From: JADFRG01 sp046759305
Lineage (GTDB): Bacteria; Chloroflexota; Anaerolineae; Anaerolineales; E44-bin32
NCBI GenBank assembly: GCA_046759305.1
Contig: JBHIBY010000017.1
Location: 1-39,212, forward strand
Direction: 5' to 3'
DNA: 39,212 nt
Positions within the stretch are counted from its first letter, which is position 1; each line of letters opens with the position of its first letter. This document shows, in pieces, positions 7,542 through 16,495 of the stretch. The position numbers and the translations under genes are program-made. The notes beneath the pieces were generated by a model. It did not search any database. It saw only the letters and a program-made list of their open reading frames with translations, and was not told the origin of the DNA.

Positions 7542-8321
7542 ATGTTCGGCCGCCGCAATCGATCCTCTCTTTCCAGTACGATTCGCGACGCCACTGATCC
7601 TGAGCTCAGAGCCCTCAAATCCAAAATCTCAAAACGCCAAGAAATCATAGCCGAGCTGGAGTTGGAGCTATTTGATCTGCGTGTTTCGCTGGAGGAATTC
7701 GAGAGAGAGCTCGAAGTCCGAATCCGACCCCTCGAGCGGCAACTTGCAGACCTTCAGACCCAGCTCCAAAAAACTCGGCATGAAGCTGAACGGCGCGCCC
7801 AGTGGGGCAGGGACCTCGAAGAAGCGCCGGATGTAGTTCGGCAATTTGAACGAGCCTGGACCCCGAGAAAAACATCGGTCAAAACACCCCGCGCAGCCCC
7901 AGAACCGGAGCAGGCTGAACTAAAGGCGCTCTACAGGGAGCTAGCCAAGCGCTTCCATCCGGACTTGACTACCGATCCTGGGGAAAAAGAGTGGCGGGAG
8001 GAGATGATGGCCGCGGTGAACGCGGCCTACCAGAACCACGATCTAAACGCCCTTCTCGAGCTGCAGCAACAGCCGGATCTTCCACCACAGAAAGTGACCC
8101 TGAGTCGACAAGATATTCTTGCAGAAATGGCGGCTGAAGTATTGAGGCTAGATCGTCTAATTGTGACACTCACTCGGAAGCTGGATGAACTCTCTGGATC
8201 AGCGTTGGCTCAACTTCAACTCGATGTGAGTATTGCGGGTCAGGACTTGCTGAGTCAGATAGCCAAGGATCTTGAGCTTGAGATCGCTCGAGCGAAGGCT
8301 GAATTGGCTTCCATGTCCTGA
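7542..8321 (+). CDS. Coiled-coil protein with central J-domain
   Basis: A 259-residue DnaJ-like protein. Residues 18-95 form a long charged coiled coil. The J-domain core (about 125-168) contains the YRELAKRFHPD segment with the HPD motif at 139-141, which stimulates Hsp70 ATPase activity. A second coiled coil fills about 185-259. It lacks the Gly/Phe region and zinc fingers of DnaJ, so it is a specialised co-chaperone whose client is unknown. The start is ATG at 7542, with a -10 box so close that the transcript should be leaderless. It converges with lexA. An imperfect CTGAGC/GCTCAG repeat at its end (8318-8361) has no T-run. Confidence 0.85.
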   Translation: MFGRRNRSSLSSTIRDATDPELRALKSKISKRQEIIAELELELFDLRVSLEEFERELEVRIRPLERQLADLQTQLQKTRHEAERRAQWGRDLEEAPDVVRQFERAWTPRKTSVKTPRAAPEPEQAELKALYRELAKRFHPDLTTDPGEKEWREEMMAAVNAAYQNHDLNALLELQQQPDLPPQKVTLSRQDILAEMAAEVLRLDRLIVTLTRKLDELSGSALAQLQLDVSIAGQDLLSQIAKDLELEIARAKAELASMS

Positions 8322-8432
8322 GCCTTGCCTGCAAACAAACATCCTTCGCTTGCCTGCTCAGAAAGGCCGACATCAGAATAGGGAATAGCCCGGCGATTGG
8401 GCACCATCTGATCTTTCTAAGCGAGGTGGGGA

Positions 8433-9083
8433 TTACTCCAGCTGCCGCAAGACCAGCATCACCTTGCCTTGAACTTCCAGGTTCTCCGGGTTCTCAACAA
8501 GGATTGGTTGCATAGTCGGATTTGCGGGCTGCAAGCGCACAGTGCCCCCGTCACGGTAGATATGCTTGAGCGTGGTCTCTTCCTTATCCTTGAGCCAAAC
8601 CGCCACCATGTCCCCGTTCGACCACTCCGGCTGCCGCTGCATCACCACGATGTCGCCTTCGTTGATCATAGCGTCGATCATGGAGTCTCCCTTCACCTCA
8701 AGCGCAAAGAGATCGTCCTTGGTGCTGAGCAGATCCTGCGTGATTTCAATGGCTTCATCTGCTCCAAACATCGGAGAATCGGTGCTCGGAACCGGTACCG
8801 GCTCACTGGCAAAGATACGACCCACCAGAGGTACGCGCACGATGTCGCTCACCTGTGAGGCGATCTTCTCTGTCAATCGAAGGCCGCGCGAAACATTCTG
8901 GTCACGATCCAAATATCCCTGCTCGACCAGGCGATTCAGGTTGTAGTTCACCACGGATGTTGAAGAGATATCAACTGCCTCCCCAATCTCTCGAATGGAA
9001 GGAGGATACCCATTCTGCAGACTAAACATCCGGATGAAATCGAGCATCTTGATTTGGCGATCCGAGAGCTTGCCTCGAGCCAT
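8433..9083 (-). CDS. lexA: SOS repressor LexA
   Basis: A 216-residue LexA: an N-terminal winged helix (about 5-70, with LSDRQIKMLDFI and the SIREIGEAVDISSTSVVNYN recognition region) and a C-terminal S24-type peptidase/dimerisation domain. The catalytic Ser134 is in VKGDSM and Lys173 in TTLKHI. At the self-cleavage site the usual Ala-Gly is Ala92-Ser93, in VGRIFASEP. The start at ATG 9083 is supported by a perfect AAGGAGG (9095-9089) five bases upstream; a longer frame upstream is not needed. Its own promoter holds an SOS-type box (9139-9150), so it is almost certainly autoregulated. It is divergent from xpt. Confidence 0.96.
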   Translation of the reverse strand: MARGKLSDRQIKMLDFIRMFSLQNGYPPSIREIGEAVDISSTSVVNYNLNRLVEQGYLDRDQNVSRGLRLTEKIASQVSDIVRVPLVGRIFASEPVPVPSTDSPMFGADEAIEITQDLLSTKDDLFALEVKGDSMIDAMINEGDIVVMQRQPEWSNGDMVAVWLKDKEETTLKHIYRDGGTVRLQPANPTMQPILVENPENLEVQGKVMLVLRQLE

Positions 9084-9129
9084 TCCAGCCTCCTTGAGCG
9101 CCTGCGCGGAAATCCGCACGCTTGTTCGT

Positions 9130-9158
9130 ATTCTAGCGGAACATCCGTTCTATGTCAA
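9130..9158 (-). promoter_or_regulatory. lexA promoter with SOS box in the spacer
   Basis: Leftward TTGACA (9158-9153) and TAGAAT (9135-9130) are separated by exactly 17 bases. Inside the spacer is the palindrome GAAC-ATCC-GTTC (9139-9150), which fits the GAACnnnnGTTC core of Gram-positive-type LexA boxes (consensus CGAACnnnnGTTCG). LexA bound here would block RNA polymerase directly. Predicted +1 is near 9123, giving a leader of about 40 bases that contains the AAGGAGG site. Confidence 0.88.
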
Positions 9159-9240
9159 GCGGGCATGTTCCATTCAATTTATGGCTCAGACCTTGGTCAC
9201 ACGGGGTGTAGAATCGAGCAGCCCGGAAGCGAACGATAAC

Positions 9241-9816
9241 ATGAAAATCCTCGAACAACGAATCCTGGAGGATGGGGCAAATCTTGGAGGGGGCATCCTC
9301 AAGGTCGATGGATTTATCAATCATCAAGTTGACCCTCATTTGATGGCAGCATGCGGAACCGAGCTCGCAAGCCGCTTCCGAGATGTGGGTGCTACAAAGG
9401 TCTTGACAGCGGAGATTTCTGGCATCGCTCCTGCCCTGACAACAGCGGCGGAATTAAGTCTACCCGTGGTGTACGCCCGCAAATCCAAGCCTATCACCAT
9501 GCCGGATAAGATCTTTCTGACTTTGGCGCCTTCGCATACCAAAGGCCGAACCGTGGACCTAATCGTTTCGCCCGAGTTCTTGGGTCTTGAGGAGAAAGTA
9601 CTGATCATCGATGACTTCCTCGCCTCAGGCCAGACCATTATGGGATTGGTACGCCTGGCCAGCGCTGCTGGCGCGTCGGTTGTCGGTATCGGTACCTTGA
9701 TCGAGAAGCGGTTCGAAGGAGGCCGCGATCTCCTGAGCCGGCTCAAGGTGCCGATTGAGGCACTGGCCGTCATCACAGATATGAGCGATGGGAAAATCGT
9801 TTTCGAAGGCGAATAA
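9241..9816 (+). CDS. xpt: Xanthine phosphoribosyltransferase
   Basis: A 192-residue purine salvage enzyme that makes XMP from xanthine and PRPP. It aligns well from memory with Bacillus Xpt: the ILKVDGFINHQVDP segment (19-32), the EISGIAPA loop (58-65), VVYARKSKP (76-84), and the PRPP-binding motif VLIIDDFLASGQ (120-131). The ATG at 9241 gives the family length; an upstream ATG at 9181 would add a non-conserved stretch. It lies six bases before guaA, forming a two-gene unit for XMP and GMP production. No purine riboswitch is visible in the short upstream region. A TAGAAT at 9209-9214 may be its -10 box. Confidence 0.93.
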   Translation: MKILEQRILEDGANLGGGILKVDGFINHQVDPHLMAACGTELASRFRDVGATKVLTAEISGIAPALTTAAELSLPVVYARKSKPITMPDKIFLTLAPSHTKGRTVDLIVSPEFLGLEEKVLIIDDFLASGQTIMGLVRLASAAGASVVGIGTLIEKRFEGGRDLLSRLKVPIEALAVITDMSDGKIVFEGE

Positions 9817-9822
9817 AACCCG

Positions 9823-11343
9823 ATGAGTGACACGATCGCCATCCTGGATTTTGGATCACAAACCTCCCAGCTGATCGCGCGCAGAGTGCGGGAGGCTCAG
9901 GTCTATTGCGAGCTCTTTCCTTACGACACACCCGCAGAAGAGATCTTGGCTCTCAATCCATCAGGCTACATCCTGTCGGGCGGACCTAGCTCGATCTACG
10001 AACAAGACGCGCCGCGAATCCCTGACTTCGTACTTCAGTCTGAACAGCCGATACTCGGGATTTGTTACGGCATGCAGGCGCTGGCCGATGCGCTAGGAGG
10101 CGAAGTTGCTCCGGCCCAATCTCGCGAATTTGGATCGGCGGAGATCCAGGTCGATAAGGGGGATAGCCTTCTGGAGCGAGGATCTCAACGGGTCTGGATG
10201 TCGCATGGCGACCGTGTGGATGTATTGCCGGATGGCTTCAAAGTCATAGCCATCTCGGAAAATTCGCCCCACGCTGCAATGGGCAACCCTTCCGCTCGGA
10301 TATATGGGGTGCAGTTTCACCCTGAGGTCGATCATACGGTAGGGGGCGGCGAAATCCTTCGCCGGTTCGCGGTGGAGATTTGCGGGGCACGCGCCGATTG
10401 GGATGCCGCATCAATCGTTCCCAAAGCAATTAAGGGCATACGTCAGCAGGTAGGCCAGGGAAGCGCGATTGCTGCGGTAAGCGGAGGAGTCGATTCGCTG
10501 GTAGCGTCCATTTTGGCTTATCGCGCGGTGCGCGATCAACTGCAGAGTGTGTTCGTAGACACCGGCCTACTCCGAAGCGGTGAAGCTGACCTGGTTGCAT
10601 CGAGCGTTGGGCCACTGCTTGGCCGAAAGTTGAAGGTGGTCGATGCTTCAGAGGAGTTTTTAGCCGGCCTGCAGGATGTTACAGATCCTGAGCAAAAACG
10701 GCGCATCATCGGCCAGCACTTCATTCGAGTGTTCGAAAAGGAGGCTGCTAATCTCAAGCGTCCACGCTTCCTCATCCAGGGGACTATCTATCCGGACGTC
10801 GTTGAATCAAGCGGCAAGGATCGTGAGGTCGCAGCTCGAATTAAGACCCATCACAACGTAGGTGGATTGCCGGAGGATATGGACTTCGCGCTTGTTGAAC
10901 CCCTCCGCTTCCTATTCAAGGATGAGGTCCGCATTTTGGGGAGTGAGCTTGGCATACCGGAGGACTTGCTGCAACGCCATCCATTTCCTGGTCCTGGCCT
11001 TGCGGTTCGGTGTTTGGGCCAGGTTACACTTGCGCGTCTCGAGCGATTGCGAGCGGCAGATCGTATCCTATTAGAGGAATTAGACACAATCCGTGCGGCT
11101 CAAGCGTTTGCCGTTCTGTTGCCTGTACACTCCGTCGGCGTCATGGGTGACCAGCGCACCTACGGAGAGACGATTGCTCTGAGAGTTGTGACCACAGAGA
11201 ACTTTATGACGGCCGATTGGGCTCGCATTCCACACGATATGCTGGCTCGTATCAGCAGCCGGATCGTCAACGAGGTCCCAGGCATCAATCGCGTTGTCTA
11301 TGACATTACGAGCAAACCTCCCGCGACGATTGAATGGGAATAG
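9823..11343 (+). CDS. guaA: GMP synthase (glutamine-hydrolysing)
   Basis: A 506-residue bifunctional enzyme converting XMP to GMP with glutamine as nitrogen donor. The N-terminal class I glutamine amidotransferase has its triad at Cys81 (GICYGMQ), His166 and Glu168 (FHPE). The ATP pyrophosphatase domain has the P-loop SGGVDS at 220-225. The C-terminal dimerisation domain ends with the typical YDITSKPPATIEWE. Length and order match the family. It directly follows xpt, so XMP formed by salvage can be turned into GMP. Confidence 0.98.
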   Translation: MSDTIAILDFGSQTSQLIARRVREAQVYCELFPYDTPAEEILALNPSGYILSGGPSSIYEQDAPRIPDFVLQSEQPILGICYGMQALADALGGEVAPAQSREFGSAEIQVDKGDSLLERGSQRVWMSHGDRVDVLPDGFKVIAISENSPHAAMGNPSARIYGVQFHPEVDHTVGGGEILRRFAVEICGARADWDAASIVPKAIKGIRQQVGQGSAIAAVSGGVDSLVASILAYRAVRDQLQSVFVDTGLLRSGEADLVASSVGPLLGRKLKVVDASEEFLAGLQDVTDPEQKRRIIGQHFIRVFEKEAANLKRPRFLIQGTIYPDVVESSGKDREVAARIKTHHNVGGLPEDMDFALVEPLRFLFKDEVRILGSELGIPEDLLQRHPFPGPGLAVRCLGQVTLARLERLRAADRILLEELDTIRAAQAFAVLLPVHSVGVMGDQRTYGETIALRVVTTENFMTADWARIPHDMLARISSRIVNEVPGINRVVYDITSKPPATIEWE

Positions 11344-11347
11344 CCTC

Positions 11348-13183
11348 GTGCTAAGATCTGCGCGCGCACCGCTAACAATCGCAGCACAGGCACCGCTGGG
11401 CTTCCTGCTCCTGGCAATAACGCTCCGTACCTCTATCCAGCTTCAACCTTCTCTCGGCATCTCCGATCCCGACACCCAGGCCTTTCCGACCATAAGCCTG
11501 ATGGTTAGCGTATCGGATGAGTCAGGCCGACGCATCTCCGGCCTCACCACCGACAATTTCCAGATTCTCGAGGACGACCTGCCGGTGGGTGATTTTGCGG
11601 TTGAAGAGGTTCTGGTTGGCACGCGACAGGTCTTCGTTATCAATACTGCTCCCGGCTTGGGGGTCCGCGACTCTCACGGTCGAACTCGATTCGATTACGT
11701 GCGAGAGGAATTGCTAGACTATTGGAGAGACCCGGACGCCAGCTTGATCGGTATTGACGATCTCAGTCTGTTGACTTCAGAGGGTCTGCTCATTCAGCAT
11801 TCTGGCGCGGCGGCTGAGCTTGCAGCCGCCCTGGATGAAATGGAGCCATTGTTTGAAGGGGGTATATCCGGGTTCGATTTGCTACTGATAGCCTTGGATT
11901 TCTCGGCTGATCCCCTGGAAGGAGAGCAGCTGCCAAGCTCGCTTGTTTTCATGACCCCGCTCATTGAAACTCCACGGGATTTGCCAATCGCAAACGCGAT
12001 CGCCCGCGCGAGCGAGTCGGATACTTCAATCTTTCCGGTTCTATTCTCCAGTGAAGAGGCTTTGGAGCAGCCCGAAGTGGAACCCTTGCAAGAACTGGCC
12101 GACTCCACCGGCGGTCAGTTCCTTGCTTTCGATCCAGAGCGCGGATTGGGGGAAGTCGCAGGTCGCATCCTGGATCAACGGTATCAATATAAAGTGACCT
12201 TTTATTCTCAGGCAGATACTCCAGGTACCCACATGGTGCGGATCCAGGTCAGTGACGAAGGCTTTCAGACCATTTCCCCGCCGGTAAGCTACGATATCGA
12301 TGTTCGCCCCCCGGAAGTCGCATTCATCCAACCGCCGAATGAGATCGCACGACAGACGGACAATCCTGACCTGGAGCTGGATAAGATTGCACCGACCTCA
12401 TTCGGTCTTCAGATATTGACCACATTCCCTGACGGGCACGCACGCAGCCTTGTGCGTAGTTCGCTGCTGGTTGATGACGAGGTCATCGACGTGCGGCGAG
12501 TGGCCCCATTTGATCGATTTGAGTGGGATCTTACGAAGCACCGCCAGAGCGGAATCCATACTCTGAGGGTACTCGTGGAGGATTCTCTCGGGCTTGAAGC
12601 AGAAACGATCGAGCATCCGGTCCAGGTGATTGTTTCCAGACCGGAGCTTGGTCTCTCTGCTTTTCGCCCGGCACTGGATTCTCTGGTTGCAGTTCTAGCG
12701 GTCATCGTAGCCGGTATGGTGCTTGTTATCGGACTCACGACGCTCATTCGGCGGGCGCCGATTCCAGAGCCGGCTGCCGGGGTTCGATTAAATCCAGTAA
12801 GGCGGACCCGGCTCCAGAGCAATGCGCCACCCGAGGCCTTGCTCATCCCGCTTCGACCATCGGGTGACACGGTTCCGCTTACGGGAGTAGACGTCGTACT
12901 TGGAAGAGATGCCTCCCTGGCCGCAATCGTCCTGGATGACCCATCTGTGGAGCGGATGCATGCACGATTGATCCGCCAGGCCGATGGCGAGTACATGCTG
13001 CGAGATCAAGGTAGCGTGGCGGGAAGTTGGATCAATTACGAATTAGTGCCAAAATCGGGGAAGCGTCTGCAGCACGGCGATCATATTCAACTTGGGCGGG
13101 TAGAATTCCGGTTTCAGCTACCCGGCGATCATGCACCGCGCAAGATCCGAGTTTCGCCCGATGAGGGACCACTTACTGAATGA
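11348..13183 (+). CDS. Membrane protein with VWA-like N-terminus and cytoplasmic FHA domain
   Basis: A 611-residue protein starting at GTG 11348, four bases after guaA. The N-terminus has a signal-like hydrophobic segment (about 10-27). It is followed by a VWFA-related region recognised by SVSDESGRRISGLTTDNFQI, but the usual DxSxS metal site is absent (INTAPGLGV). An Ig-like beta region leads to one membrane helix (about 445-468). The C-terminal FHA domain (about 515-590) has the LGRD, MHARL and W-x-N core and should bind phosphothreonine peptides. The layout suggests outside sensing and inside phosphopeptide binding, which is inference. Its stop overlaps the ATG of the next PP2C gene (ATGA), so the two are coupled. 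Confidence 0.85.
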   Translation: MLRSARAPLTIAAQAPLGFLLLAITLRTSIQLQPSLGISDPDTQAFPTISLMVSVSDESGRRISGLTTDNFQILEDDLPVGDFAVEEVLVGTRQVFVINTAPGLGVRDSHGRTRFDYVREELLDYWRDPDASLIGIDDLSLLTSEGLLIQHSGAAAELAAALDEMEPLFEGGISGFDLLLIALDFSADPLEGEQLPSSLVFMTPLIETPRDLPIANAIARASESDTSIFPVLFSSEEALEQPEVEPLQELADSTGGQFLAFDPERGLGEVAGRILDQRYQYKVTFYSQADTPGTHMVRIQVSDEGFQTISPPVSYDIDVRPPEVAFIQPPNEIARQTDNPDLELDKIAPTSFGLQILTTFPDGHARSLVRSSLLVDDEVIDVRRVAPFDRFEWDLTKHRQSGIHTLRVLVEDSLGLEAETIEHPVQVIVSRPELGLSAFRPALDSLVAVLAVIVAGMVLVIGLTTLIRRAPIPEPAAGVRLNPVRRTRLQSNAPPEALLIPLRPSGDTVPLTGVDVVLGRDASLAAIVLDDPSVERMHARLIRQADGEYMLRDQGSVAGSWINYELVPKSGKRLQHGDHIQLGRVEFRFQLPGDHAPRKIRVSPDEGPLTE

Positions 13184-14109
13184 TCAATTCTGATAACTCA
13201 CACCTGAAGGTTGCCGCGTTGTCCCATCCCGGCGAGATCCGAGAGATTAATGAAGACCGCTACTCTGTAGCAAATTACCTTCGAGAGGCGGATCAACTCC
13301 CGGTCATCTTAGCAATCGTTGCCGATGGGATCGGTGGCCACCAGGCCGGTGAAGTGGCGGCACAAATGGCGGTGGATCAGATCTCGACCGAGATCGCGGA
13401 GACAAGCGCCGAAGATCCTGTAGCCGAACTCTCGGAAGCCATCATTGGCGCCGGCCGATCAATTACGCAAGCCTCGACGCAGGACGAAGCGCTACAGGGC
13501 ATGGGTTCCACAATTTCCGCGGCAATGGTTGTAGGAGACCGCTTGTATACCGTATCCGTGGGCGATAGTAGGACCTATCTCTTCCGGGCCGGTAAAGTCC
13601 AGCAGATCTCAATCGATCACACGTGGGTACAGGAGGCCATCAATCACGGCATCCTGACCCCCGAGGAGGCTCGAAACCATCCAAATGCACATGTGCTCCA
13701 TCGACATCTAGGCGGAGATCGAGACCCTCAACCCGATCCTCGGCTTCGGCTATCAGTCGATGAAACTGATGAAGAATCAGAGGCCAATCAAGGCCTAAAA
13801 TTGGCCGCACGCGACCGGATCTTGCTCTGCTCCGATGGGCTGACCGATCTGGTTGAGGACCCCGAGATCGAGCAGATATTGACTGATCACTCCACTGAAG
13901 AGGCTGCGAGTGCGTTGGTTGACATGGCCAGATCGCGAGGCGGCCACGACAATATCACTCTGGTTATCGTCGAAGGCCCAGAGGCCGATTCTGGGCGCCC
14001 AGGTGGCCGGTTGAAATCCGGCGTTCGGCTGGTTGCTTCAGCCGTCGTACTTCTTCTCCTTGTGGCAATCGGGCTCTTCCTTAGTTACCTACTAGGGTTC
14101 TGGCCCTAA
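13180..14109 (+). CDS. Membrane-anchored PP2C-type phosphatase
   Basis: A 309-residue PPM phosphatase with intact motifs: REINEDR (21-27, D26), VADGIGGHQAGE (48-58), VSVGDSR (125-131), LLCSDGL (215-221) and GGHDNITLV (254-262). It ends with a single membrane helix (about 283-305), as in mycobacterial PstP and related phosphatases that counter PknB-type kinases. The residues after the helix are too few for an external sensor. It overlaps the FHA gene by four bases (ATGA), which implies that they act in one pathway. No kinase gene lies in the window. Confidence 0.94.
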   Translation: MINSDNSHLKVAALSHPGEIREINEDRYSVANYLREADQLPVILAIVADGIGGHQAGEVAAQMAVDQISTEIAETSAEDPVAELSEAIIGAGRSITQASTQDEALQGMGSTISAAMVVGDRLYTVSVGDSRTYLFRAGKVQQISIDHTWVQEAINHGILTPEEARNHPNAHVLHRHLGGDRDPQPDPRLRLSVDETDEESEANQGLKLAARDRILLCSDGLTDLVEDPEIEQILTDHSTEEAASALVDMARSRGGHDNITLVIVEGPEADSGRPGGRLKSGVRLVASAVVLLLLVAIGLFLSYLLGFWP

Positions 14110-14115
14110 GAACCC
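14095..14115 (+). other. hairpin at the end of the PP2C gene
   Basis: GGGTTCT (14095-14101) pairs perfectly with AGAACCC (14109-14115) across the stop codon. No T-run follows, so it is at best a weak or factor-assisted terminator between the PP2C gene and the promoter at 14173. Confidence 0.3.
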
Positions 14116-14172
14116 CGGTTCAACCAAGATTCCGCAGTAGGCAAAACCACAGGTCTGGTTCTTGCAACTCGA

Positions 14173-14201
14173 TTGCTGACCGTGGGTCGCAGCTGTAAAA
14201 T
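14173..14201 (+). promoter_or_regulatory. promoter for the phosphatase-like/propeller gene
   Basis: TTGCTG (14173-14178) and TAAAAT (14196-14201) are separated by 17 bases. The -10 ends 8 bases before the GTG start at 14210, predicting a leader of about two bases. Confidence 0.6.
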
Positions 14202-14209
14202 AGCCGATC

Positions 14210-16432
14210 GTGAGCGAGCCTTTAAGAGCAAACATCAGCCTATTGCACGTTGCAGGAGGAGACGGGCGGACCTCTCCACCTCCCGGCACGCTTGCGTTAT
14301 CGCCCCCACGTAAAGCTGCGCGCGGGCGTAGCCACGACTTTCTCTTCGTCAGCCTTCGTCTGCATGGCAATTCAGGTGAAGGACGTGCCTCTCGGCTCGC
14401 GCAAACTGCGGCGCAAGCCTTTTTCGGTACTCCAGGATCTGTAACCGCCGCTCTTCGCCAGGCAACCATGGCCGTGAATCAAGAGCTGGTTGATGGCTCG
14501 CTCGAAGGGGACATGGTCGTCGGTGCGCTTCGCAGCCAAAACCTGTATTTCTCCGAGTGTGGAGCTGGGGCAACCATTTTGATTCGTTCTGGGTCAGTCA
14601 ATCGTATGAACGGCTCCAAGCGGCCGCTAGGCAGCTCCCTGGCTCCGATGATCCAGTTCCAACACATCGAGCTACAACCTTCGGATCTCATCCTGCTCAC
14701 TGCGGCAGATGATATCCCGTGGTCCGATCACTCTCTTACCGGACTGACTGGGCTGGTCATGGATCAAGTTTCTGAACGATTGGTGGCCAGCACAGACCGA
14801 GACATCTCAGGCTTGGTGATCCAGGTTCCGGGAAACGCTTCCTCGCGCGCTAAAGATGATGTAGCTGCGGAAATAAAGACTCCCCCGGCCTACGTACAGA
14901 GTTCGTACCTCGATCAACCTTCAGTCCAACCTAGAGACATTTCCGATGTGGATAAGCTTGAGAGCGTGGGTGAAGATGGTGCTCTTGAGCACTTTCATCA
15001 GGAGCCGAGCATATCACATCAACCGGGCACTGAAAGGCCTGAGACGTTTGTTGGCGGATCAGCGACCGAGTACAGGCCCGATCCCGCCGAGTTTGAAGAA
15101 CAGACACCCAGGATCTGGCTCCGCCGCTTGACCTTTCGGATCAGAGCTGCCACAAGTCGAATCTCACGCCTCATGGTTGAGGTCATCGTTCGACTGGTCC
15201 CCGGGACGCTTGACCCTCAGCAATTCGATGAATTTTCGCCAAACCTACTAGCCTTTACCGCCGCGGCTGTGCCGATCCTCGTTGTAGGTGTATCCAGCCT
15301 TATCTATTTCAAGCACGGCCGTCTGGAGCAGTTCGAGAGTTACCTTGCGCAGGCACAGTCGGCCACTATCAGCGCTCAGCTTCAGCCGGTGGGGGAGGAA
15401 TCCCGGCCCGATTGGGTTATGGCATCTCAGTGGCTTGATCTGGCGGAAAGCTATCAGACTACAGACCTATCGACCGCACTGCGTAGCGAAGTTCAGACAG
15501 CGTTGGACACGCTGGATCACGTGGTCCGATTGGATTTTGCACCCGCTGTAAGTGGGGGCTTTGGACCGAAGGCCAAGCTTGACGCAGTTGCGGCTACGGC
15601 CACCGATCTGTATACCTACGATGTGGGGACCGAGACTATTTGGCATGCCTGGGCCACAGGTCGTGGGTATGAAATCGATAGCCAGTTTCAATGCTTGGCT
15701 GGCGCCGATAGCATTCCCGGTATCGAGCAACCGGTCAGCATGGTGATCCAGAGCGAACCGGGTGCATTGGGTACAGAGGGGGTCGTGGTAATTGATGAGG
15801 ACGGCTCTCTTTTGTACTGTGCCCCCGGGGCAGAACCGCTAACCGGACAGCTGGCCGCACCCGATGTGGGATGGGGAAAGATCCAAGCCATCGAGGTTTT
15901 TGGGAACGATCTCTACGTCCTGGATCCGGTAAAGAATTCGGTTTGGATTTACGACGCCAGGGACGGACTCTTTAGTGGCTCACCCGCCCTTTACTTCGTA
16001 GAAGAGGTCCGTGAATTAGGAACGGCGATTGACTTGGCACTTGCCCAAGACGAGCTTATTATCCTTTACGGTGATGGCGGGATTGATCGGTGTCGCAGGA
16101 CAGTAGAGAGCGCGGGAGAAGGCAAAATTCGGATCCGAGTCGAATGCGAAGGGGAGCCTCAATTCCAGGACGAACGAGCCGGATTCGGCCCACAAGATAC
16201 GATCCTGAGAGCCAAGCCCGTGAGCTTTGTTTACTCCAAGCCTCCAGAACCTTCCCTGTTCTTCCTGGATGGTATGGAAGGCACGGTGTACCATTACAGC
16301 ATGCGTCTCGTTTATCAAGCCCAGTACCCCACTTCCTTCGAGGCCCAGGTAAGCGCTATTACCGGTGCGCCTCCCAACGATCTTTTTGTGGCGGCCGGCG
16401 ATCAAATTTACTACACACAGCTCGGCCGCTAG
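14210..16432 (+). CDS. Phosphatase-like membrane protein with possible C-terminal beta-propeller
   Basis: A 740-residue protein starting at GTG. Residues 40-180 have the strand order of a PP2C domain, with LYFSECGAGATILIRSG where GDSR-type motifs occur and DLILLTAADDI where SDGL normally lies. The metal aspartates are not in place, so it is probably not catalytic. An acidic, variable linker is followed by one membrane helix (about 345-367). The C-terminal 300 residues contain repeated beta units such as LYTYDVGTETIWHAW, LYVLDPVKNSVWIYD and LFFLDGMEGTVYHY, suggestive of a propeller outside the cell. It follows the FHA and PP2C genes and is likely part of the same signalling set. The functional reading is inference. 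Confidence 0.7.
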   Translation: MSEPLRANISLLHVAGGDGRTSPPPGTLALSPPRKAARGRSHDFLFVSLRLHGNSGEGRASRLAQTAAQAFFGTPGSVTAALRQATMAVNQELVDGSLEGDMVVGALRSQNLYFSECGAGATILIRSGSVNRMNGSKRPLGSSLAPMIQFQHIELQPSDLILLTAADDIPWSDHSLTGLTGLVMDQVSERLVASTDRDISGLVIQVPGNASSRAKDDVAAEIKTPPAYVQSSYLDQPSVQPRDISDVDKLESVGEDGALEHFHQEPSISHQPGTERPETFVGGSATEYRPDPAEFEEQTPRIWLRRLTFRIRAATSRISRLMVEVIVRLVPGTLDPQQFDEFSPNLLAFTAAAVPILVVGVSSLIYFKHGRLEQFESYLAQAQSATISAQLQPVGEESRPDWVMASQWLDLAESYQTTDLSTALRSEVQTALDTLDHVVRLDFAPAVSGGFGPKAKLDAVAATATDLYTYDVGTETIWHAWATGRGYEIDSQFQCLAGADSIPGIEQPVSMVIQSEPGALGTEGVVVIDEDGSLLYCAPGAEPLTGQLAAPDVGWGKIQAIEVFGNDLYVLDPVKNSVWIYDARDGLFSGSPALYFVEEVRELGTAIDLALAQDELIILYGDGGIDRCRRTVESAGEGKIRIRVECEGEPQFQDERAGFGPQDTILRAKPVSFVYSKPPEPSLFFLDGMEGTVYHYSMRLVYQAQYPTSFEAQVSAITGAPPNDLFVAAGDQIYYTQLGR

Positions 16433-16440
16433 GCCGATCT

Positions 16441-16469
16441 TTGACAACCCCATTTCCGAACGCTACAAT
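16441..16469 (+). promoter_or_regulatory. promoter for coaE-GNAT
   Basis: TTGACA (16441-16446) and TACAAT (16464-16469) stand exactly 17 bases apart, just after the preceding stop codon. Predicted +1 is near 16476, leaving a 20-base leader with an AAGGA ribosome binding site. Confidence 0.85.
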
Positions 16470-16495
16470 CAACCTACCCTCCAAGGAACGATGAT

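Noticed and set aside
8318..8361. terminator between the J-domain gene and lexA
   Set aside because: CTGAGC/GCTCAG can pair but the loop is 32 bases and there is no T-run; the CTTGCCTGC direct repeat is too short to be meaningful.
9150..9240. possible purine riboswitch upstream of xpt
   Set aside because: The space is too short and none of the conserved purine aptamer loop sequences are present.
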